A DNA stretch of 64,000 nt. Source: Zelopaecilomyces penicillatus (taxonomy: Eukaryota > Ascomycota > Sordariomycetes > Hypocreales > Pseudodiploosporaceae). This document shows positions 24,730 through 36,485 of this stretch, piece by piece. Position 1 is the stretch's first letter. Each line of letters starts with the position of its first letter. Where the stretch lies: the NCBI GenBank assembly GCA_005765155.1, contig VCCP01000006.1, positions 2,306,501 through 2,370,500 of the forward strand. Direction: 5' to 3'. Made by a program: the position numbers and the translations under genes. The notes below the pieces were generated by a model. The model worked only from the letters and a program-made list of their open reading frames with translations. It had not been told where the DNA came from and searched no databases.

Positions 24730-26301
24730 ATGTCGACCAGGTACGCGCTGGTCTCGCTACCCCTCGCTGTCTTCGACTCCAGCGTCCGAGACGATGCCAT
24801 TTCGAGCCTCAGCGCCACCATCGCAGACAATGGCACTGTCTTGCCCTTCCAGATCCCCAGCTTCAAAATCGGCACTCTCGACGGCTTGGTGCAGCAGGCC
24901 GATGATCTGACAAAGATCGGGGCGGCCTGCGAGGCTGTCGTCGCCAAGGTGGCCGATTCATTGCGCTCTGTGCTCAATAATGACGAGGAGCGTATGGCAT
25001 CGTATCGAATGGTCAACGACAGTCAGTACCTCCAACGGGGCATTTTTTTTTGGACAATGCATGCCCTTGAATTCCACATCATTGTTCGCAGTGAGTTATG
25101 AAAAGGTCTGACCGTGGCATATAGAGCCGACCGATCATTACCTACGGAACTTCAACTGGAACAAGATGCGGTATCGAGCCGACAAGCCCATAGGTGAACT
25201 GATAGATATGCTGCAAAAGGTGCGCCTCACTCTTCATTTCACATGTGCGTGTTGGGCTGAAAGTTCTGATTGTCTTTGCAACCACGCAGGAGCTTGCCAC
25301 AGTAGACAATGATGTCAAGACCAAATTCAACCAATACAGCTCAGTCAAAACGAACCTGGCAGCACTGCAGCGGCGGCAGACGTACGTATTGTAAATACCC
25401 TTCAACAAGAGCATATGCAGCTAACAATGGTTGTATCTCTAGTGGTAACCTCGCCACCAAGTCTCTAACCCCGATTGTCAAGCCGTCTCTGCTCCTCCAG
25501 GACTCAGAGTATCTAGAAACTCATCTCATCGCTGTGCCGACCAATGCGAAGAAGGACTTTCTCAAGAGCTATGAGACGCTGTCTCCAATGGTCGTGCCTC
25601 GATCATCAGTCGAGATTGATCACGATGACGAGTTCACTTTGTTTGCTGCGGTGACATTCAAAAAACATGGCGCTGAGTTTGTGCATAAATGTCGGGAGCA
25701 GAAATGGACACCTCGTCAATATAAACATATCGAGGGAGGCCGAGAGGAGGAGCAACGCGAGCTAGACCGTGTCACCAATGAAGAGCGCAAGGTTTGTGGC
25801 GAAGCGCTGCGTATGGGACGAACCGGCTGGAGTGAGAGTGTCATGATTTGGATTCATGCCTTAACATTGCGGGTGTTTGTGGAGGCAGTTTTGCGCTACG
25901 GTTTGCCCCTGGACTACGTGACAGTTTTGATCAAGGTATGTGAGCCATTTTGCAGCATCTGCTCACCAGTACGCCCACAAACAATGCTTGCTTAAGTGTT
26001 AGCAGGCATCGTCGCTAAATTAGTCACCGTTCCCATGAAGCAAACTGAAGCTGTACTTTGTAAATAAGAGGCTAACAATGAGTGTTCTGAACAGACAACA
26101 TCCAAACTAGCTGGCAAAGTCAAGACGGCGCTGGACTCCAAGTACTCATACCTAGGGGGCAACGCGTTTGGTAAAGATAAGCGTGGCAGAGTTACTAAAG
26201 ATGACGCTGCTCTCAGCTCAGAGATGGCTGCGGCCGGCTTCGGAACGGGTGAGGGACATGAATACACGGCCTACGTTTACTACGAAGCCGAGTTTCCATA
26301 A
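24730..26301 (+). CDS. vma5: V-type H+-ATPase subunit C (Vma5)
   Basis: Five exons (24730-25021, 25125-25219, 25290-25381, 25443-25935, 26095-26301) give 392 residues, exactly the size of yeast Vma5. All phases agree, and donors are GTCAGT, GTGCGC, GTACGT and GTATGT. The start MSTRYALVSLPL and the C-terminus GHEYTAYVYYEAEFP are hallmarks of the family, as are HYLRNFNWNKMRYR and ELATVDNDVKTKFNQY. Subunit C is a peripheral-stalk component of the V1 sector that links the catalytic head to the membrane subunit a and controls reversible assembly of the pump that acidifies vacuoles and endosomes. The gene is convergent with APS kinase, with only 185 bp between stop codons. Confidence 0.97.
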
Positions 26302-26486
26302 TTTTGGAAAGGTACAAGTCGACACGGAGAATCACTGCATGCATTGACGCCTGTATTCTATCTGGAGCAATGCCATCTCCAAAGCAGAGCTGGGGATACG
26401 TCTAGTAGTAACGCAATTTATACTAGATCACAATCTCCCTCATCTCATCATTCGTTTTTTTCATTACAACTAATTCTTAACCCACT

Positions 26487-27399
26487 TCATATCGCCTTGA
26501 TGAAAGACTTGTCGCTGAGCCACTTGACGATCTGCGCGACACATTGCTCCACAGTGTTCTCGTGAGTCTTAATTGTAATTTCTGGGCTAGTAGGCTCCTC
26601 GTAAGGTGCGGAGATACCGGTGAACTCTTTGATTTCGCCGGCGCGGGCTTTCTTGTAGAGACCCTTGGGGTCACGCTGCTCAGCTACTTCGAGTGGCACG
26701 TCGACGAAGACCTCGATGAAAGGGATAGACTCGTCATCACCCTGGCTCGTCTGAGTATGTAGCTCTCGTGCCAGATCCCGATCCGCTCGGTAAGGCGAGA
26801 TGAAGGAAGTGATGGCAATTGTCGACGAGTCAGCAAAGAGCTTGGCCACCTAAGCAACCGTGAGTGAGTGAGTGAGTTCGGCTGGTTGACTGTGAGATGA
26901 AATAAAGAAAGAGATAAGGGCTGTATGTGCATAGTCTCACAGATGAACAACAATAGACTCTGTCGAGCGTGGAAGAAATTACTGACCTCAGAGATGCGGC
27001 GGATATTCTCGTTACGGTCCTTTTCCGAAAAACCAAGATCCTTGTTTAGACCAAATCGGACATTGTCACCATCAAGGCGGTACGCAGTGATGCCGAGATG
27101 CAGCAGATGCTGCTCCAGCGCTGTAGCAACGGTGGATTTGCCCGAGGCAGAGAGGCCAGTGAGCCAGAGGGTGAGGCCACGCTGGCCACGCAACTGGTTG
27201 CGTTCACGGCGAGAGAGAGAGGGATGCCATGTGATATTTCTGCGTGTACGGAGGAGGGGTTAGTTGAAAGTCTCTTTGGCGGGGCAGACAGCCATAGATG
27301 CCATCAACCCATGGACAGTTCACAGATGGATCACAGATGTATGTTACGGAGGTGCACTGAGCAGGCGCGGAGAGGAGGGAGTAAGACTAACGTGGCCAT
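26487..27399 (-). CDS. met14: Adenylylsulfate (APS) kinase
   Basis: Three exons give 207 residues. The first is only 8 nt (27399-27392, ATGGCCAC), followed by a 152-nt intron (GTTAGT donor), exon 27239-26987, a 137-nt intron (GTCAGT) and exon 26849-26487. Splicing rebuilds the family N-terminus MATNITWHPSLSRRERNQLR, which no single frame encodes. The P-loop GLSASGKST is at residues 31-39, LDGDNVRFGLNKDLGFS follows, then VPLEVAEQRDPKGLYKKARAG and GISAPYEEP near the C-terminus. The enzyme phosphorylates APS to PAPS in sulfate assimilation, upstream of PAPS reductase, and supplies sulfur for cysteine and methionine. It corresponds to yeast Met14 and Aspergillus sD. Confidence 0.97.
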
Positions 27400-28246
27400 G
27401 TTGGCGAAGTGCTGTGCTGGTGCGTCTGGTAATAGCAGTAATGCGAGAGTTGAAGGTTGAAAGTTGAAAGTCGCAAGCTGCTTAAGCGACCGTAGTGCGA
27501 TGTGACTTGACGGTTTTCTAGATCGTAGGAAATAATGAGCAGTCCAGTCCCTTAAGAGCCCTCTAGTTATTAATGAAAAACATGAAACTATTTATGGCCA
27601 ATTCTCATGTTTGCTGTGATCATTCTCGAACCCGGATATACGGATGGGCCACCTGCTGTATCCACCACTTGGCAGATGGACTCATCTCGCCCTTCGATGG
27701 CGACAGCGACGACGACAGCGACGGCCCGGAACCTATCATCACCGACTTCCGCTGCTTCCACGGCCCCCTCTACCCATCCACCTACACAGAATCGGTCAAC
27801 CCGTCAAAGCCTCATGCAATGCAGGCGTTTGTATTTGCATTTCTTTTTTAATTATGAAGTGACTTGGGTGATGCACGTCATAGGACGCTTTCGTAGTTGA
27901 TGGATAATGTGCAGGAACAAAGCTTTAGCCCGGTGCTTGGGATAGTATTTGCCACCTCATGCTCTAATTGAACGATGGGCAACTTGATTCTCTCTGTTCT
28001 TCTTGTCATCTACCTCTAACTTCTCCCAACAGAATTATAGTATAAGGTACATGTGCTCTAGTTTACACAAACAGTGTTCAGCGAGGATTTGGGGGTGCGT
28101 AATTATATCGCCATCTAAATTATGTGCTATGCATGAAAGGTGGTTTGTGTGACTAGCCTTACCAGTACTGAAGGAGCATGAGCAGAGATCCAATACTGTG
28201 TCTTGATCGTGATTGCAAGGACCAATAATCAATACCTCGTAGCGAA
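27400..28246. other. Intergenic, met14 promoter and thioesterase 3' side
   Basis: This 847-bp region holds the APS kinase promoter next to 27400. A plus-strand open stretch at 27573-27851 has an Asp-rich run but no start context, intron partner or family match, so I do not call it a gene. Confidence 0.5.
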
Positions 28247-29237
28247 TTAGGTGACTCGGGGCATCATCTAAACTTAGTGTTAGCCGTCGAGTCTTAAATG
28301 TTGAAAGACACGGCAAATTCTATCTGCTACTTACCGCAGCATACTTGGGCGAGATAAATAGGCCCTTGGCCTCGACCAGAATGGTAGGCTTCTCGCCTGG
28401 TGCAACAAGCGTCTCGATGCGGCCCTCTGCCCATGCCTTACGGCCCTCCACCTTGATCGTACGGCCTCGCAGTACGACCAGATTGTTAGACAGCGTTGGT
28501 TTACGGTAGTCAATCTCGAGTTTGGCCGTAACGGCAACTTTGTTGGGCAACGCGGCGAAGCAGCACCGGGCAAGTCCCTCGTCCAGCATCATGGCTAGCA
28601 ACCCGCCGTGAACAATGCCTGGATGGCCGCAGAGCTGGTCGCCAATATATGCAACGCTGATGATAGACTTGCCGTCATCATCAATCCACGCAAAAGGTGG
28701 CACCACTAGCTTGCCAGGGCCTTGCAGTGTACCTGCTGTGAGGCTGCGTGCCCGATGCTCGGCCGGCATCTTCATGTGCGGTCGCGATTCTGTCAATTCT
28801 GAGCGCGAGCGCAGCTCCTTGACAAAAGGGTGGTTGTTAATCGATTCTTCGGCTAACCGTGCCTCTTCATCGGCTGGCACGAACTGGCGCAGGCTCTCTG
28901 CGTCGGAGAGGATGCCCATACTGCGTGTCATCGTATACCACATGCCCGCCGCTCCTACGCCCGTGAAAGCGAGGCCGAGCAGCGCCATGGATAGGCCCCG
29001 ACCGGATTGTTTCTGCTCATCTAAATACCCATGAATGCGCCCATAAGCGCCAATGATCAGCCTCGCTCTGTCACTCCGCTCATTCTGCCATGGGGGCGCG
29101 CACTCACTTCGGGCTGCTTCGGCGTAACAGCGTCGTTGGCCATTGGCCTTGAATGTTGACGGATTCAACCCTAACCGTGACCGGCATGCTGACTGCCCGA
29201 GGTGGCGGGTACTGCGACCGATCGGGTGACTGAACAT
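28247..29237 (-). CDS. Hotdog-fold thioesterase (4HBT family), probably mitochondrial
   Basis: The model has exons 29237-29108, 29020-28335 and 28267-28247, giving 278 residues. The 87-nt first intron (GTGAGT, branch CTGAT, TTTAG) is a multiple of three without stops, so an unspliced reading is also open. The 67-nt second intron (GTAAGT, CTAAC, TTTAG) adds seven final codons (MMPRVT and stop). The N-terminus is Arg/Ser-rich without acidic residues, like a mitochondrial presequence, followed by a hydrophobic segment (SMALLGLAFTGVGAAGMWY) that may span the membrane. The hotdog core includes GHPGIVHGGLLAMMLDEGLAR, with the HGG and following Asp/Glu typical of PaaI/THEM4-like acyl-CoA thioesterases, and KLEIDYRKPT. 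It resembles yeast Fmp10 and its UPF0644 relatives. The substrate is unknown. Confidence 0.85.
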
Positions 29238-29727
29238 GACGTTTTATTTTGCATGTAATCACTTGATTTATCGGCGTCTGCTTTTGCTGCTAGGACAAAC
29301 TATTCGGCAGCTTGAGGCCTACTAAAGCTTAATTCAATATCGTTGAATCAGAATCGATATAGGCTGGGTGTTGGTGGTGGGATGTACCGAGGTCCGACCA
29401 TTTCCTTTTCGGGAAACACGATTCAGTCACCAACACAAAGAGATGCATCAACACCCTATAATTAGTGTTAAGCATTACAAAAACTTGAGATTTTCATAAT
29501 GAAAACGATCACTTGTTCATCAAATGCAGGCAGGTTGGTTCGTGCGTTCACAACCACAATCACTATTGCAGAAGGATGGCGACCATAACCATGTGATTCC
29601 AACACATCACAAATTATACATACATAGTTGTCCATTAGTGATGCCGTTTGCCTCTTTAATACGGTTTTCTTGTTTGTTTTAGATACAACCTTGCATGCCT
29701 AAATAATCATGCGGGCACTGGTATTCC
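29238..29727. other. Intergenic, thioesterase promoter and mak21 3' side
   Basis: This 490-bp AT-rich gap contains the thioesterase promoter near 29240-29400. No extra ORF or structured element is apparent. Confidence 0.5.
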
Positions 29728-32700
29728 TTACAAGTCCTCGTCTTCTTGAGCCAGAAGCTCTGCATAGTCGTCCACTGAGGCAAATGTAGGCAGACCCTTG
29801 AGCATCTTTTTCCTTGTCCTGCGTTTGTCTTCCTTCTTGTCCTGCTCTTTCTCGCTCTCCTCACCTGACCCCACCGCGACCAAGCCATCTAAATCATCAT
29901 CTTCGTCAAACTCTCCATCGGATGCACCTTCCATGGCATCGTCCGAATCGCTCTCAAGCGACATGGCAGGTGAAGAGCCATCTTCGGAAGCCATATCCAA
30001 ATCATCCAAGTCGCTAAAGCCCATCTCAGAACCATCCTCCTCAATGTCAGGCTGGGCGGACACCAAGGCCTTCCAGATTTCATCTTCTCCGGCTTCTTCA
30101 TCTTCGTCCTCGCCAACTGCTTGTGTAGGCTTGACAGATTCCTTTGGTGGCTTAGACATGTGTTGGAAGTATTCGTGGAAGAAGACATCTTCCACGTTGA
30201 CGTCGTCGGCTTTTTTATTCCAAAACGAAGCCGAGTTGACTTGTGTTGCAGATGCTCTGGCTCCATAGCCGCCAAGCCATATATCTCCGCTATCCTTGGT
30301 AGCTCTTAGTGGTTGCATAATGGACATACCACGTGCTGAGTCTGTCGTTTTCGCATTCCGATAGACGAACTTGTCCAGAAATCTTATGAGAGAATGGCTT
30401 TCCATGTCTGGCTTAATCATTTTTTGATCGCGCTCCAAGAGTGACGATGCAAACATACTAACCGACGGATGAAAGTGACTCTGGACAGGAATCTAATCGA
30501 CGTTAATAACCTGCGCATCTTGAGCTTCAGGGAAACATACCATTTCCCACAAGCAACTCCTGTGTGCATTGCTGTACTCGGGGTGACGCTTTCGCCCGTC
30601 ATAAGTAGGCCGCTCACTCGGTGCCTCATCATCATCAAAGATGGTTTCTTCAGGCACCTTAACCAGTGTAGACAAGTCAGGAAACGTTTGTCTCAGATGT
30701 GAGACGACATAGAGCAGACCACAGACAAAGGGAGGTTGGTGTAGTCCCGCTACTTGTAACATCCGTTTAGCAAAGGCTTTGACTCGTCGCACGTCAACGT
30801 CGTTCTTTAGTGCTCGGAGGAGAAGATTTAAATATAGCGCCTGCTTCGAGGATGAAATAAGTCGTGGGTCCAACAAAGACTCATACAAAGTTCGATAAAA
30901 TCGATCGCTAGCCAAGTTTCTCGCGGTTGAGAGATGTTGAATCAAGAGCAGAGCTTGGATGCTAGTGTTGAAATTGGCAGAGTGGGCAATCTTGAAAAGG
31001 GTATCAAGGTGGTCCTCCATTCTTCAAATAGTCAGTAAGGTCGCCACTTCAGATTGAGAGATGTTGTAGACATACATCGCATCATTGGCACCGACGAAGG
31101 GTGCTGCTCGGTTGACACCTGTCAAGATAGCCGACACAAGTTTGTCCGCTGCTTCAGCCTCTGGGGCCGATGGAGTCTCTACTCGAGGTTTCCTACTGTC
31201 TCTACCATCTCTATTATGGAAATTCCCTTGCTTCTTCTCTTTGTCGTTCATATCGTCGGCGTCGGTTTGAAGCTGTATGCCAAGGCTGCCTCCCTTCAAC
31301 ATCACAACAAAAAGATCGAAGTAGATGCGGAGTAAACTTTCAGCGACAGCTGGCTCCTTGCTGCTTAGAATGGTTTGATTCAGTGTGTTGATTGTGTAGT
31401 ATTTTGATCGGTGGTCCTGCGATGGATGAAGTAGAATTTCCTGTTCTACTTTGCGAATAATGATAGGTTTCATGCCAGGGTGTGAGTTTTGGAGCTGCAG
31501 GAGAAGATATGATGCCCGAGAAGCAATTTTTCTCTCTCGGTCGCCTAGTTTATTCACTAGAAGCGTAAGTAGATTCGATTCCTGCTCTGGCTTATCTTTC
31601 AAAAGTCCGTAGACAAAGTCGATGGCTCTTAATCGAGAGTATTCAATCTCATCTGAACACCATATTTCCAACAGCTGAATAATCTTGAAGTAGGTTGCTT
31701 TCAGCCAATCTTCAAATGCCCACGAAATCAAATGCTCTGCTTGCAATTTACCAGGTAGTGGGTTACCTTGTGTCCAAGCTCTAATTGAGTTTCGTTGAAG
31801 CGAACCTAGCAAGCCAGGTTGTGATTCAAACGTATGTAGCCGCCGATCTGATGGCAGCAAGGAACCGGGACCGAGCATATCCACAAGAGCACCAATAGCT
31901 CCAATGGCTTGTGCGCGGCTCTTCTTGGATGCAAGAGTCATAAGAGTATCAAATGCGCGAATATTATGTATAGGCGACTCTTGACAGGCTAACGTTAGTG
32001 CAGAAACCTTATCTGTGAGTGTACCAGAAGTCATGATGGTGGAAAGAAATTTGTGAGACGATGAAGCAAAAATGCTGGTCCTATATTTGGTGGCATCGTC
32101 CTCTAGCAGCTGCATGGCGTGTTGCTTGAGGGCCTGAATAGGCCCTTGAAGTGGTTTAATCTGATCAGTTGTCGGACTGGGCAGCTTGGGTAGCTTGGCG
32201 GCGTGCCAATCTGCACGTGGTTCAAACGTCTGGCTCGCTAAGTTAGCTGTCGAGGATCTTTTGTTAGAAGGTTCATGTAGCTTACTAAATGGCCATTTTT
32301 CCGAGGTTTGCTGTTGACTTCCTCGTCCTCTTCATCTTCCTCATCTTCCTCATCTTCCTCATCTTCCTCGTCACTCTCATTGTGGCTTCCTCCCTCTTCC
32401 TCTTCCTCTTCCTCGCTGACCACCTCTGGTTGAATTTCAGCAAATCCGAGTTCTTTGGATAAGGCCAACAAGTCTGCCTTCAGTTTCTTGTCAACAGGCT
32501 GCTCAGACCCCCCCGCAAACTCATCATCAGAATCATCGATATCATTAATGAGGTCCAGATCCTGTTCGTCTCCTCCCAATGCCTTGATTTCGGCCAAAAG
32601 AACCTCGTTCTCGTCATTTGTACTTTTATTCACAATTTCGTTCTTATATCCTCGTTGCTTCTTCTCCATCTGTGTTCTTGAGGTGTCTGTTGGCGGATTC

Positions 32701-32834
32701 TTTCGTTTGTGATCATGCTTATTCAAGCGCTGGTCGATCTTCGTAGTCAATTGTGCGAGCGCATCTTCGTTGAGGCCCTGCGCTCCCCCCTCCGAGCGCC
32801 GAGGCTTTTTTTCCTTCTTGAACGGCTCAGGCAT
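29728..32834 (-). CDS. mak21: Ribosome biogenesis factor Mak21/Noc1 (CBF domain)
   Basis: Four exons (32834-32286, 32229-31076, 31021-30541, 30492-29728) give about 982 residues, near the yeast Mak21 length. Introns are 56, 54 and 48 nt. The N-terminus is Lys-rich and ends in a Glu/Glu/Asp microsatellite. The middle matches the CBF/Mak21 helical repeat (HLISWAFEDWLKATYFKIIQ, SLQRNSIRAWTQG), and HLDTLFKIAHSANFNTSIQAL spans junction two. The third acceptor was placed so that WEM-IPVQS-HFHPSV keeps the five-residue spacing seen in yeast and human CEBPZ. The C-terminus is a long acidic tail ending in a basic GLPTFASVDDYAELLAQ motif. With Noc2 it assembles early pre-60S particles in the nucleolus. 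Confidence 0.94.
32320..32372 (-). repeat. GAA/GAT microsatellite coding an acidic run in mak21
   Basis: A trinucleotide-type array (CTTCATCTTCCTCATC on the plus strand) encodes about 17 consecutive Asp/Glu residues in the N-terminal region of Mak21. Its length is likely to vary between strains. Confidence 0.8.
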
Positions 32835-33140
32835 AATTGCAGCTGCAACTTAAACACCAAGAAGACCTTTGCACTGATTCTCTGATGCAAGGTGTGAGAG
32901 GTGCAGTCAACTTTTTTTCAAAAGCACTATCTTATCGCCCCATAATGCTGTGCTTATCGCGGCCCCACCTGACGCGCTAACTCGTCTTATTCTATCAATG
33001 CTCCAACTTGACTTGTCGCTCCAGGGAATTATTCCATACCTGCCTCATTGCACAGTAACGGATCTACAAACAGGCAGCGATTGGTGCTTTCAGCCAACCG
33101 AAACACATTATGCGGTAGATTTTCCAATCGACAGATCATC
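32835..33140. other. Divergent promoter between mak21 and mitochondrial ProRS
   Basis: A compact 306-bp divergent intergenic region separates two translation-related genes (60S assembly and mitochondrial tRNA charging) that may share regulation. No motif stands out to me. Confidence 0.5.
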
Positions 33141-35242
33141 ATGCGCTTACTAGGACTGGCGAAGCCTTGTGTACATGTTCTGTCCAGGCCCGGGCTCATT
33201 ACTGCACGTAGAACAGCCTTCTCATTCTTAAACTTAAGTGAAGCTAATCGACACCGATCAACACTGTCAAAGCTATGGGTTCCAACTGGTGGCGTCTCGG
33301 CGACAGATGGAGAATGTGATTAGTACCTCGTGCATCTATTAGCACTTCATTGAGGCTAATCCTTCTCTTTAGCTGGGCATGGTAAACTCATCCGCGCTGG
33401 GTTTCTGCGGCAGGTGAGCAATTTCAGCAGACGCGGGAGTCAAACGTCGACTATTCACACGATGCTTGCACAAGGCCCAATCTGGTATCTTCCAGCTTCT
33501 CCCGTTAGGCTTACGAGTTCAAAATAAAATCGAAGGCCTGCTCGACAAGCACATGCAAGGCTTAGGTGGGTCTCTACACATTTATACGCTGTTTGTTTGC
33601 AATGCCAGTAGATTATTAACATCCGGCAGGCGCATCTCGAATTTCGCTCTCGACAATCACATCAGAGGAGCTGTGGCGAAAGAGTGGGCGGCTGGGCCAG
33701 GTGTCTTCAGAGGTAAACTTACTCGGCCAATGTTATTAGCCCACACCAATCTAACATCTTATAGCTATTCCGTTTCAATGATCGCAAACAAGTCTCATTA
33801 ATGCTGTCTCCCACCCACGAAGAAGAGATCACGACTCTAGTTGCAAGCACTCTTAAGTCTTATAAGGATGTTCCTTTGCGACTTTACCAGATTAGTAAGA
33901 CCCCTGCAGCAGCGGCAGCATCTGCAAAGTCCCCACTGACAACGTCACTTCAGCTCGAAAGTATCGTGACGAAATCCGACCTAGGCATGGCTTGCTACGG
34001 TCACGAGAGTTTCTTATGAAGGACTTGTACACGTTTGACTTGACTGCTGAGTCTGCAATTGAAACATACCGCATCGTTTCTGCAGCTTACCGAGCATTTT
34101 TCTCGGATCTAAAGCTGCCAATCCTAGTGGCAGAAGCAAGCTCAGGAGACATGGGTGGTGACCATAGTCATGAATATCACCTTGCTAATTCAATTGGAGA
34201 GGATACAGTCGCAGTATGTCGGAGCTGTGGTTACACTGCCAACGATGAAGTCGCGGTGTCTCGAGCATCAACAGGAGTTGACAATCCAAAAGACGCAGTA
34301 GGTTTCCCACCACAGAGTTTTCGTGTGTGGCGCGGCATAACAAAAGACCGGAAGACATTGGTCAACGCCTGGTATCCTCACACAAAAATCATGTCGGACG
34401 ATCATGCTATCAACATTCATGCAATCAAATCGGTAGTATCCGAGCTTGATGCGAGTATAAGTGACGTCCTGCCAGCTTGGAATGATGCCCTTGAATTAGG
34501 AATGCAAGATGAATTGGCTGAGCCACAGATTGTGAATGTTGTGGACTCACGACTTGCATCCAGATTTGAGGAACTTCGGGGTGATCTTCCAGTATGGCCG
34601 TCTTCAGCAAGATTCTCACACATCAAGCAGTCAGTCATACTGGAAATGTCAACTGGCGAAGGTTTGAATCTTTTACGCCTCACAGATGGTGACGGGTGCC
34701 CTCGATGTGACCAAGGCTTTCTCCAGGTGCACAGAGCTTTGGAGCTAGGCCATACCTTCTATTTAGGGACTCGTTACTCCAAACCTCTTGATGCAAACGT
34801 TTCGCTGCCCCAATATCCTGGGAGTTCGGTACCACTCCAAATGGGCTGTTACGGGATTGGTGTCTCTCGGATTTTCGGTGCTGTTGCAGAGCATAAGTCA
34901 GATGATAAAGGTCTCAATTGGCCACGGGCAATCGCTCCATTCGAGGTTATTATTATTCCAACGTCCGGTGTGACGCAACAGATCTTGGATTTTTATGATA
35001 AATTGGCAAATAAGAACGGTTCAGGTAACGGTTTCGACGTCGTGCTAGATGACCGCAAAGAGAATTTTGGTTGGAAGATGCAAGATGCTGATACAACTGG
35101 CTATCCTGTCACGGTAGTTCTTGGGAAAGTGTGGAGAGAGAAGGGAGTCTGCGAAGTGCAGTGCAGAAATCTCTCCATCAAAGAACAAGTGGCATCAGAC
35201 AATGTTTCCCAATTTTTGAGAGACCTCTTGGCCCAGCTGTAA
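33141..35242 (+). CDS. AIM10: Mitochondrial prolyl-tRNA synthetase (bacterial type)
   Basis: Six exons (33141-33315, 33373-33413, 33475-33565, 33630-33712, 33765-33894, 33954-35242) give 602 residues. Exon 2 is just 41 nt. The first donor is atypical (GTGATT) but is the only one keeping phase. Splicing yields the class II sequence in order: LIRAGFLRQAQSGIFQLLPLG, ISLSTITSEELWRKSGRL, FRFNDRKQVSLMLSPTHEEEI, then motif 2 TRKYRDEIRPRHGLLRSREF around residues 174-193 and motif 3 GCYGIGVSRI near 470. A diverged insertion with CPRCD lies between motifs 2 and 3 where bacterial enzymes keep the editing domain. An anticodon-binding domain ends the protein. The Arg/Ser-rich N-terminus fits mitochondrial import. 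It charges mitochondrial tRNA-Pro. Confidence 0.95.
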
Positions 35243-35614
35243 TGTCAAGCGGAAAGTGAGCTCCTCCATCCTTTGCCTATTGCGAAAGTAATTCTATATG
35301 TTTTGATGTACCAATAATATATAAGTTGATGTAATCTGTCATACCCAGCAGTCCCTAAACTGTTATTTAGGGGAGTGCATTTGGAGAGAGTGCACTGTGA
35401 AGAAATATGCCAGCATCGATCAACGGTCATAATCCCACTTTCCATGTTATGTTTTATTACTAGTAGGTACTACCGCGGGGTGACAAAATACACTACTCCT
35501 CGGTACAAGCATTCGCAACCCCGCCAAAATATATTCATCAAGCGATGTTTGGAGGGGCTTCCAAACAACCAAGGAGCTCGTTCGGAGCATTAACACAAGT
35601 TTGACACAACGGTC
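35243..35614. other. Intergenic, ProRS 3' side and prefoldin promoter
   Basis: This 372-bp gap lies between same-strand genes. It carries a TAGGTACTACCG word and an AT-rich 5' part consistent with a 3' UTR. Nothing further is visible. Confidence 0.5.
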
Positions 35615-36332
35615 ATGGCTGGCGAGCAAGAGACAGGTGGATATCGCGTTTATTCCCCAGAAGAGGCTTTATAGCGGGACTAATATGCGACTCAGTCAAT
35701 CTGGACGCCCTCGAGCCTCAACAGCTCGCCCAAGTCAAGAAACAGCTCGACGAAGAGCTCGACCATTTGACGACATCCTTTGCTCAGCTTCACGGCGCAC
35801 AGAACAAGTTCAAGGATTGTCTTCAATGCGTCCAGAATCGTGTTGCTTCTGTAGGAGGTAGGCTGACTCGCTCGTAATATGAAATTCACTTGAGTTTGGT
35901 TTCAGCGCAGCCGCTGACAGCAGCATGGGTCAGGCTCCAACTCCGTCCTGGTGCCATTGACCAATTCATTATACGTAAAGGGCGAGCTAGCTAGCTCCGA
36001 TACAGTATTGGTAGATGTCGGTACGGGTTTTCTGGTGGAAAAGGTTATATCACAACATCTTTGAATCGTCAAGGCATATTTTGCTAATTTTGACCCAAGA
36101 AACTAGAATCTGCGGTGAAGTTCTATGAATCCAAAGTGCAAGAGCTGGGTGACAGTCTTAAGGATCTGGAGGCCATCGTTCAAAGGAAACAGGTCAACTC
36201 TCGCACAGTTGAGGAAGGTATATCAGTCTCTCATTCTCTCAAATGATCGTTGTGGCAAACAGTCACTAATAACTCTGTCGGATAGTTTTGAGGCAAAAGA
36301 TAATGGCAGCCCAACAAGGAGCCAATTCTTGA
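35615..36332 (+). CDS. gim5: Prefoldin subunit 5 (alpha-class)
   Basis: Five exons (35615-35636, 35696-35857, 35934-36043, 36100-36217, 36286-36332) give 152 residues, the expected size. The 22-nt first exon encodes MAGEQETG. Spliced sequence reads VNLDALEPQQLAQVKKQLDE, then HGAQNKFKDCLQCV, SNSVLVPLTNSLYVKGEL, DTVLVDVGTGFLVEK, and a second helix FYESKVQELGDSLKDLEAIV. That is the two-helix coiled-coil plus beta-hairpin design of alpha prefoldins. The complex hands unfolded actin and tubulin to the chaperonin CCT in the cytosol. Acceptors at 35933 and 36099 follow CTGAC and CTAAT branch sites. The donor GTTATA at 36044 is weak but phase-correct. Confidence 0.95.
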
Positions 36333-36485
36333 GCATTAACATACTAAAGGATGATGCAAAAGTAAATTCAAAAGGAGTGTATGGAAACTTAGAATTAAGA
36401 AACGTTTTTGCTCATCCGCATGCTCGTCCCAGTTATTCCGGATACTAGCATGTGCCGCAGTTAACGCAGTTTTCTCCAAAATAAG

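Noticed and set aside
27573..27851. 92-codon ORF with an acidic run (GDSDDDSDGPEP)
   Set aside because: Short, AT-rich start context, overlapped by two other frames of similar length, no homologous motif.
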